Origin: Lachnospiraceae bacterium
GTDB lineage: Bacteria; Bacillota; Clostridia; Lachnospirales; Lachnospiraceae
NCBI GenBank assembly: GCA_023664345.1
Contig: JAMPFQ010000018.1
Location: 18,285-82,284, forward strand
Length of the DNA: 64,000 nt
Direction of reading: 5' to 3'
Position numbers and translations under genes: made by a program. Below the pieces are notes generated by a model. It was not told where the DNA came from and made no database searches. It saw only the letters and a list, made by a program, of their open reading frames with translations. Below, one piece after another: positions 58,354 to 64,000 of this stretch; the first letter of the stretch is position 1, and the number at the start of each line of letters is the position of its first letter.

Positions 58354-59955
58354 TCACACTTTCCATTTGTCGCACAGTGAGTTGATCTGGCTGGTGAATT
58401 TCGCCATATCCTTGTTGGCCAGGCCGTCGCTCTTCTGTACCAGCGCCAGCAGTCTCTGCGCCGCTGCCAGCAGTCTCGCGTAAACACCGGATACCACGGC
58501 CCTTGCCGTCTTCTTAACGGGCACGGGCTCCGCCTCATATTCAAACTGATTGGAAAGCAGGTTAAATACCGTGCCGCTGTAAGGTGCGTAAGCCCTCTGT
58601 CCATATTCCATCTTCAAGCATTCGGTAAAGCTGATGCAGACGCTGTCCTCGCCATGTACCACAAACACCTTTTTCGGCTTTTCCTGAAAACCGTTCAGCC
58701 AGTCCAGCAGGCCGTCCCTGTCCGCGTGACCGCTCATGCCGACCAGCTGCCGGATCTGCGCCCTCACCTGGATCGGCTCCCCGAACAGCCTCACCTCTTC
58801 CGCGCCCTCGATGATGGCCCTGCCCAGCGTGCCCACAGCCTGATATCCCACAAACAGGATGGTGCTCTCCGGTCTCCAGAGATTATGCTTTAAATGATGG
58901 CGGATACGGCCCGCCTCGCACATGCCGGATGCGGAAATGATGACCTTGGGGGTATCGATAAAGTTGATCTCCTTGGATTCCTCGCTGGTAATGGTAAGCT
59001 TCAATCCCGCAAAGGCAATGGGATTGATTCCCTCCCTTACCAGTTCCATAGCCTCCTCATCAAAGCATTCATGCCGGTTTTCCTGAAAGATCTGGGTGGC
59101 CTCCACGGCCAAGGGACTGTCCACATATACGGGAAAATTCTCATGCCCCTCCACCATCCGGTCAACCTTGATCTTCCGCAGGAAGTAAAGCATCTCCTGG
59201 GTACGCCCCACGGCAAAAGAAGGGATCACCACATTGCCTCCCCGGTCGAAAGTCTCCTTTAAGATGGATGCCAGCTCCCCGATAAAATCGGGATGTCCCT
59301 CGGAATGGAGCCGGGTGCCGTAGGTGGACTCCATCACTACATAATCCGCTTCCTCCGTGCGCATGGGATCCTTTAAGAGAGGCTGGTTCTTGTTTCCGAT
59401 ATCTCCCGAAAAGACAATCTTCTTCGTCCTGCCGTCCTCTGTCAGCCACACCTCTATGCTGGCCGAGCCCAGCAGATGGCCGATATCCGTGAAGCGGATC
59501 TTTACGCCCTCGCATACCTCCACCATGGCGTTATAGCGGCATGGCACGATCCTCTTGATGATGCCGTCCGCGTCCTCCATGGTGTAAAGGGGCTCGGATG
59601 CCGTCACCGATTCGCTCCTTTTCGCTTTCCGGTTCTTCCATTCCGCCTCCATCATCTGGATATGGGCACAGTCACGGAGCATGATGCTGCACAGATCCGC
59701 CGTGGCGTCCGTCATAAAGACCTGTCCCCTGAACCCTCTGGCATACAGCAGGGGAAGCAGGCCCGAATGATCCACATGGGCATGGGTCAGGAAGACAAAG
59801 TCTATCTTCGCCTCCTCCACCGGAAGAGGAACATTCTCAAAGACGTTCACCCCCTGCTCCATCCCGTAATCCACCAGAATGTGCCTGCCTCCTGACTCCA
59901 GATAATGGCAGCTTCCCGTTACCTCGTGATCCGCACCAACAAATACAAGCTTCAT
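58354..59955 (-). CDS. Beta-CASP metallo-beta-lactamase fold hydrolase
   Basis: 533 residues from the ATG at 59955, with GGAGG upstream. The metallo-lactamase motifs are LTHAHVDHSGLLP, TDIGHLLGSASIEVW and VFSGDIG. The beta-CASP domain has PSFAVGRTQEMLYFLRKI, VYVDSPLAVEATQIF, VIISASGMCEAGRIRHHLKHNL and VGMSGHADRDGLLDWL. Bacterial members of this YSH1/CPSF-like branch are predicted RNA-processing exo- or endonucleases. A C-terminal ~70-residue helical extension is present. A type B hairpin follows its stop. Confidence 0.9.
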   Translation of the reverse strand: MKLVFVGADHEVTGSCHYLESGGRHILVDYGMEQGVNVFENVPLPVEEAKIDFVFLTHAHVDHSGLLPLLYARGFRGQVFMTDATADLCSIMLRDCAHIQMMEAEWKNRKAKRSESVTASEPLYTMEDADGIIKRIVPCRYNAMVEVCEGVKIRFTDIGHLLGSASIEVWLTEDGRTKKIVFSGDIGNKNQPLLKDPMRTEEADYVVMESTYGTRLHSEGHPDFIGELASILKETFDRGGNVVIPSFAVGRTQEMLYFLRKIKVDRMVEGHENFPVYVDSPLAVEATQIFQENRHECFDEEAMELVREGINPIAFAGLKLTITSEESKEINFIDTPKVIISASGMCEAGRIRHHLKHNLWRPESTILFVGYQAVGTLGRAIIEGAEEVRLFGEPIQVRAQIRQLVGMSGHADRDGLLDWLNGFQEKPKKVFVVHGEDSVCISFTECLKMEYGQRAYAPYSGTVFNLLSNQFEYEAEPVPVKKTARAVVSGVYARLLAAAQRLLALVQKSDGLANKDMAKFTSQINSLCDKWKV

Positions 59956-59972
59956 GATCACACCTCCTATTT

Positions 59973-60164
59973 TATTCCAGTTCCGTCTCTTCACTTCTGC
60001 GCCCTTGGCGGGGAAGAAATTTTCATCTGCAAAATACGCAGCTAAAAATTCCTTCCGGGCGCCTCCGTTACGAGACTGTTTTTTCTATTCCAGTTCCTGC
60101 TTGCAGGAACTTGTTCCGGTCTCTTCACTTCTGCGCCCTTGGCGGGGAAGAAACGAGACTGTTT
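59973..60164. repeat. Type A leader repeat, two units
   Basis: ATTCCAGTTCCGTCTCTTCA begins unit 1; the hairpin GAAGAAATTTTCATCTGC with GCAGCTAAAAATTCCTTC follows. A shortened second unit shares the GTCTCTTCACTTCTGCGCCC segment. A short hairpin AGTTCCTGC-TTGCAGGAACT lies in between. It lies directly upstream of the beta-CASP ribosome site. Confidence 0.8.
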
Positions 60165-61925
60165 TTATTTCAATGCATTGGCGGTTTCATAGAAATGATA
60201 GTACATGCCCCTCTTCTCGATCAGCTGGTCGTGGTTTCCCTCTTCCACGATCCCCTCTTCCGTCAGCACCAGGATCCGGTCGGAATTCCGGATGCTGGAA
60301 AGCCTGTGGGCTATGGTCAGGGTGGTCCTTCCCTCGGACAGCTTTGCCAGGGACTTTGCCACGGCGAACTCACTCTCGTTGTCCAGGGCGGAGGTTGCCT
60401 CGTCCAGGATGATGATAGGGGGATTCTTCAAAAATACCCTTGCAATGCTGATCCGCTGCTTCTGCCCGCCGGAGAGTTTGACGCCCCGCTCTCCCACATA
60501 GGTCTCGTAACCGTCTTTCAGCGCCATGATAAAGTCATGTGCGCCCGCCCGCTTCGCCGCGTCCATGATCTCCTCCCGTGTCGCTTTGGGTCTCCCGTAG
60601 GATATGTTTTCATAGATGGTCCCTGAAAAAAGGTACACATCCTGCTGCACGATGCCGATGCTGCTCCGCAGGCTCTTCAGCGTAAAATGCTTCACATCCT
60701 CGCCGTCCAGAGTGATCTTTCCCTTTGACACATCATAGAATCTGGGGATCAGGTTGCAGAGCGTGGTCTTGCCGCCTCCCGAGGGTCCCACGATAGCCAC
60801 CTTTTCTCCAGGCTTTATCTCCAGGTTCAGATTGCTGAACACCTGATTGTGGTCGTCAGGATACTCAAAGCTGACGTCCTCAAACACGATATTCCCTCTG
60901 GGGTTCTTCAACTCCACCGCGCCCGGCTCATCAAAGATCTCAATATCCGCGTCCAGGATCTGCAGGAAACGCTCGATCCCCGTAACGCCCCTCTGGAACT
61001 GCTCCGCAAATTCGATGATGCGGCGGATGGTAGCGATCAGTGTGGAAACATAGAGCATATAGGCCACCAGGTCGCCGGGCTCGATCAGCCCTTTTATCAT
61101 GAAAGTCCCTCCCGCCACCAGCACCAGCAGATACATCAGCCCGTCAAACATCTTCACCGCCGTCTGGAAAGCGGCCATATAGCGGTAGGTCAGCTTCTTG
61201 ATATCCAAAAACACGCTGTTGTCCTTCTCAAACTTGGACTCTTCCACCGCCTCATTGGTAAAGGCCTTTACCACTTTATGCCCCAGCAGGCTGTCCTCTA
61301 TCCTGGCATTCAGTTCTCCGATCTGGTTCCTCTGCTTTCGGAAAGCGGCCCGCTGCCGGAAATTCAGTATCATGCAGACGATCAGCATCAGAGGCACGCA
61401 TAAAAAGATGATCACTGTCAGCAGCAGATCGATGTTCGCCAGAATGACAAAAGCGATCACCGTCTTGATCCCTGCTATGAAGAACTCCTCCGGGCAATGG
61501 TGGGCAAACTCCGTCACGTCGAACAGGTCGTTGGTGATGCGTCCCATGATCTGCCCCACCTTGGTGTTATTATAGTATGTGTCGGATAGCTTCTGCAGGT
61601 GGCTATAGGCGTCCCGGCGCATGTCCGTCTCGATCTTCGCCCCCATCACATGTCCCATATCAGCCATATAATAGCTGGCAAAGCAGTCGATGATCCGCAG
61701 GCCGAGATAGAGCAGCCCCAGACCCCCTATGGTCTTCACGGAGAGGGAGGCCAGATCCCTGATCCCCTCATTGGTAATGTATCTCATGATCATGGGAAGC
61801 ACCAGTTCGCAGACCGTAGTCAGCGCGGCGCAGAACAGATCCATGACCAGCGTTCCCTTATATCTGCCAAAGTAAGGCACGAAGCGCCTGAGCAGTTCTT
61901 TTGTGCTGTATTGTTTTGATTCCAT
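60165..61925 (-). CDS. ABC exporter, multidrug/lipid type
   Basis: 586 residues from the ATG at 61925 (GGAAAGGG upstream). The N-terminal exporter domain has six membrane segments (~20-310) and the ATPase follows: Walker A GPSGGGKTT, Q-loop IGIVQQDVYLFSGTI, signature KLSGGQKQRISIAR, Walker B IIILDEATSALD, H-loop IAHRLS. All motifs are complete, unlike the degenerate exporter at 17975. It resembles MsbA/YknU-type half-transporters; the substrate is unknown. It ends at the type A repeat. Confidence 0.93.
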   Translation of the reverse strand: MESKQYSTKELLRRFVPYFGRYKGTLVMDLFCAALTTVCELVLPMIMRYITNEGIRDLASLSVKTIGGLGLLYLGLRIIDCFASYYMADMGHVMGAKIETDMRRDAYSHLQKLSDTYYNNTKVGQIMGRITNDLFDVTEFAHHCPEEFFIAGIKTVIAFVILANIDLLLTVIIFLCVPLMLIVCMILNFRQRAAFRKQRNQIGELNARIEDSLLGHKVVKAFTNEAVEESKFEKDNSVFLDIKKLTYRYMAAFQTAVKMFDGLMYLLVLVAGGTFMIKGLIEPGDLVAYMLYVSTLIATIRRIIEFAEQFQRGVTGIERFLQILDADIEIFDEPGAVELKNPRGNIVFEDVSFEYPDDHNQVFSNLNLEIKPGEKVAIVGPSGGGKTTLCNLIPRFYDVSKGKITLDGEDVKHFTLKSLRSSIGIVQQDVYLFSGTIYENISYGRPKATREEIMDAAKRAGAHDFIMALKDGYETYVGERGVKLSGGQKQRISIARVFLKNPPIIILDEATSALDNESEFAVAKSLAKLSEGRTTLTIAHRLSSIRNSDRILVLTEEGIVEEGNHDQLIEKRGMYYHFYETANALK

Positions 61926-62086
61926 TTCAATCCCTTTCCAGCCGAGGGCATTCCGCTCCTGCGCTGCCACTGACATCCTGTCTGTTTTACGGCTGCCTTC
62001 CTTTTATGTCCTGTCACGCTTCGCCCTGGACACAACACCCGTTTTCCTGTTCATGCCGCTCCAAAAACGGATATCGGCCCTGCAGT

Positions 62087-63283
62087 TCATGACAGATGGC
62101 TTTCCTGCGGCCTTTTCCTATCCATGGCATTGTCCTTTCCACGAATGACAGCACGTCCGCTGCCGTGCAGGCCTTCTCTGTACGCCGCACACATCTTTTG
62201 CACGGCCCATTCCGCAAAGAACCAGAAATATCTGGACAGATAGTACAATAGCAGCGCCGCTGTCGTAATAACGACAAACAGAATCATATTGGCCACAACA
62301 TTGCCATATTGCGAGATCCGGGGCAGGAGCCTTGCAAGCAGCCATTCCTGCACGCAATAAAACTCCAGGGTAAACTTTCCAAAAAAGGAAAATATCCCTG
62401 CCAGCCCTTTCCCTAATGGCCTGCAGTATCGCTTCCCACAGAGGAACGACAGAATCCCCACAAACAAAAACGATGTCGAAACAGCCAGGAATATATTCGG
62501 CAGACAGCAGTTTGACGTGGGCACAAGAATATACATATCTGCATAATTGGTCAGATAGGCCAGATAAATCCCCAGCAGGAATGTGAGCGCCATCCCGACC
62601 CACGCCAGACCGTCAAAGACCATATCACTGTTCTGGATGAACCATCCTGCCAGGATCCCTATGAGGAAAATGGGGATGCGGTTGGTAAATCCAAACATAT
62701 CATAACGCAGGGTATCCCGTACATACAGGGTACACAACAGCCATATGACCAGTGCGCAGAAAGTAAACCGGACCTTGCCGGATGCTCTTGTGAACAGGCG
62801 GTAATACAGGGGCGCGAAAAAGTATAACGTCAGTATGGCCGGAACGAACCACAGACAGGAATAGATGCTCGTTTTATAAAAACTGACGCATAAGATATTT
62901 TTCCAGAACTGCGCGGACGTCCATCCTTCGGACCAACAGTTCAGGATACCGACCAGAACGAAAGGTATAATGATCCGTTTGATCTTTTTATAATAAAAAA
63001 ACAGGACATTCTTTGACTTTTCAAGCGAATATGTTATCCCTATGCCCGAAAGGAACAGGAATATATCAACACCGAAAAACCCTATCGTTGTGACAAAGTT
63101 CTCGATCTTGGGGATCTTTCCCGGATAACTGCCAAAAACAGGCTGCCATATATGGAAAAGATAGATCAGCAGCGCCGCAAAGCCCATCAGGGCGCCTCTG
63201 TAGCGGCTGAGAAGCTTTATGCCGTTTTCCATGGATCGTTCCGGCAGATCATGTGTCTGCGCCGTATTTCTGCTGTGTTCCAT
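62087..63283 (-). CDS. Acyltransferase 3 family membrane protein
   Basis: 398 residues from the ATG at 63283, with GGAGG upstream. About ten membrane segments. Family motifs are GALMGFAALLIYLFHIW (His for acyl transfer), FFGVDIFLFLSGIGITYSLEKSKN, FYYKKIKRIIIPF, SCLWFVPAILTLYFFAPLYY and FTLEFYCVQEWL. Members O-acylate sugars or wall polymers at the membrane. A type D palindrome lies ~100 bases upstream. Confidence 0.9.
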   Translation of the reverse strand: MEHSRNTAQTHDLPERSMENGIKLLSRYRGALMGFAALLIYLFHIWQPVFGSYPGKIPKIENFVTTIGFFGVDIFLFLSGIGITYSLEKSKNVLFFYYKKIKRIIIPFVLVGILNCWSEGWTSAQFWKNILCVSFYKTSIYSCLWFVPAILTLYFFAPLYYRLFTRASGKVRFTFCALVIWLLCTLYVRDTLRYDMFGFTNRIPIFLIGILAGWFIQNSDMVFDGLAWVGMALTFLLGIYLAYLTNYADMYILVPTSNCCLPNIFLAVSTSFLFVGILSFLCGKRYCRPLGKGLAGIFSFFGKFTLEFYCVQEWLLARLLPRISQYGNVVANMILFVVITTAALLLYYLSRYFWFFAEWAVQKMCAAYREGLHGSGRAVIRGKDNAMDRKRPQESHLS

Positions 63284-63385
63284 CTTTATCCTCCGTATAT
63301 CACAGTTTTTTCTCTCCGTCAGGCATGGACATTGTTTTATATGCCCGCGAGTCATAGGGCAGCGATCCTGAAAACCGTTGGCTTT

Positions 63386-63446
63386 CAGCGCACACTTGAT
63401 TCAGAAGTTGACACAATGCCCTTCTGTGTCAGCATTATATCATGAT
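63386..63446. repeat. Type D repeat, copy 2, before the acyltransferase gene
   Basis: Matches the element at 46812-46872 (GCGCACA, TTCAGAAGTTGACACAATGCC, TTCTGTGTCA). The GTTGACACA arm is exact; the other arm is TGTGTCAGC. On the minus strand TGATATAAT (extended -10) with TTGCGG 16 bases upstream lies immediately before it. Confidence 0.7.
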
Positions 63447-63459
63447 TCCATGTTTCCGC

Positions 63460-63594
63460 AAGTTCCGGGCAGAGACCCGAAAAGTCCCGGGCAGAGACCC
63501 GAAAAGTCCCGGGCAGAGACCCTGAAAAGTCCCGGGCAGAGACCCGAAAAGTCCCGGGCAGAGACCCTGAAAAGTCCCGGGCAGAGACCCTGAA
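63460..63594. repeat. Six-copy tandem repeat of 22-23 bases
   Basis: Six consecutive units of AAGTCCCGGGCAGAGACC plus CGAA or CTGAA, the first with one T. Each has a short CGGG-CAGAGA-CCCG hairpin. A CTGAAAA-CCGTTGG-TTTTCAG hairpin (63590-63610) closes the array. Confidence 0.9.
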
Positions 63595-63624
63595 AACCGT
63601 TGGTTTTCAGGGTTCGCTTCGCTC

Positions 63625-63687
63625 GTCAAATCCCCGAAAGAGCATCTGCTCGTGCAAGCACGGCATCTGCTTTTTCGGGCACTTGAC
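63625..63687. repeat. Nested hairpin
   Basis: GTCAA/TTGAC and CCCGAAA/TTTCGGG form an outer stem and CGTGC-AA-GCACG an inner one. Arrangement resembles the type B trailers but the sequence is different. No gene ends nearby inside the window. Confidence 0.6.
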
Positions 63688-63808
63688 TCTGCCCTTTGCG
63701 GACATTATATCATAAGCCGTCCGGCACGTCACGAGTTATTTTGATCTCCGCTCCAGGGGCGTAACTATTCAGCCGCGATGGTACCTGGTGGCTTGCAGAT
63801 AAAGGGAC

Positions 63809-63988
63809 GGAGCCGGGACAGCAGGGGCATCTTTCCGTGACGGCTCGATAGGCGTTCCGATGAGCCTCGTTCACGGCACATGCCCAAAGAGGGGTGTTTC
63901 ACACCCTCTTCATTGGACGGGCATCGCCGGAGTCTCCTCTCCACATCTCGCTCACGCCACGGAAAGATGCCCCTGCTGTCCCGGCTCC
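63809..63988. repeat. Long inverted repeat reaching the window edge
   Basis: 63809-63839 and 63958-63988 are perfect 31-base inverted copies (arm starts GGAGCCGGGACAGCAGG, ends CATCTTTCCGTG). Imperfect pairing continues outward to 64000 (TTGCA-GATA against TATC-TTGCAA). Inside, ATGCCC/GGGCAT, AAGAGGG/CCCTCTT and GGCTC/GAGCC can form further hairpins. No reading frame fits this region, so a structured RNA or a small mobile element is likely. The gap 63284-64000 has no gene. Confidence 0.8.
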
Positions 63989-64000
63989 TGTATCTTGCAA

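Noticed and set aside
63460-63594. CRISPR array
   Set aside because: Units are contiguous without spacers and no cas genes are present.
63435-63629. 64-codon minus-strand frame with repeated GSLPGTFQGLCPGLF units
   Set aside because: It is only the translation of the 22-base tandem array; units of 22 and 23 bases keep the frame open by chance, and there is no ribosome site.

Overview
The window looks like chromosomal DNA from a gut-type anaerobic Firmicute, most likely a Lachnospiraceae-like Clostridium. Reasons: AGGAGG-type ribosome sites, TTGACA/TATAAT promoters, a CIRCE operator before htpG, clostridial families (DUF5717-like, DUF6020-like, NhaC, PocR-domain proteins), and a B12-independent glycyl-radical microcompartment locus. 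No rRNA, tRNA, CRISPR array, phage genes or transposase were seen. Functions are assigned from motifs and family recall, not from database searches.

Layout. 1-7.4 kb: a very large DUF5717-like protein (cut by the left edge), a polytopic membrane protein, and a GntR/ABC operon. 7.5-8.8 kb: a SpoIID-like/peptidoglycan-binding protein. 8.9-12.8 kb: an AraC regulator divergent from uxuA-uxuB (hexuronate breakdown). 12.8-15.4 kb: a membrane-fused spermidine-synthase-like protein and a CobD/HisC-type aminotransferase. 15.7-19.8 kb: a candidate peptide-maturation system: Cys-rich precursor, S24/S26 peptidase, PqqD-HPr-kinase fusion and ABC exporter. 19.8-25.3 kb: phosphodiesterase, a ParB-like/BMP fusion, VanZ, an RNA methyltransferase, and an orphan ParA with a small basic partner.

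25.3-41.2 kb is a GRM5-type bacterial microcompartment (BMC) locus on the minus strand, read from two clear promoters. The first unit holds the glycyl-radical diol dehydratase, a nucleoside phosphorylase, the activating enzyme, a PduU/EutS-type shell protein, a NUDIX hydrolase and EutP. The second holds class II aldolase, a GlcG-like protein, PduP, an MDR alcohol dehydrogenase, four BMC-H shell proteins, PduL, EutN-type vertex, PduS, PduT and a DeoR regulator. Nearby rhaB-rhaD, a MIP channel and a PocR-domain soluble chemoreceptor (44.5-48.7 kb) fit the same pathway: L-rhamnose is phosphorylated and cleaved to lactaldehyde; lactaldehyde becomes 1,2-propanediol; propanediol is dehydrated in the compartment and turned into propionate (ATP via PduL) and propanol.

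48.9-63.3 kb is mostly housekeeping: GT39-like membrane protein, HtpG, PrsA-like foldase, two HTH proteins, IlvE, DHFR, a beta-CASP metallo-hydrolase, an ABC exporter and an acyltransferase. The last 700 bases carry no gene but have a tandem array and a long inverted repeat running to the right edge.

Across the window several dispersed palindromic intergenic repeats recur. One class sits just before ribosome sites, another directly after stop codons, including between shell genes. The most original signals are the candidate peptide cluster, the nucleoside phosphorylase/NUDIX insertion in the BMC operon, and these repeat families.
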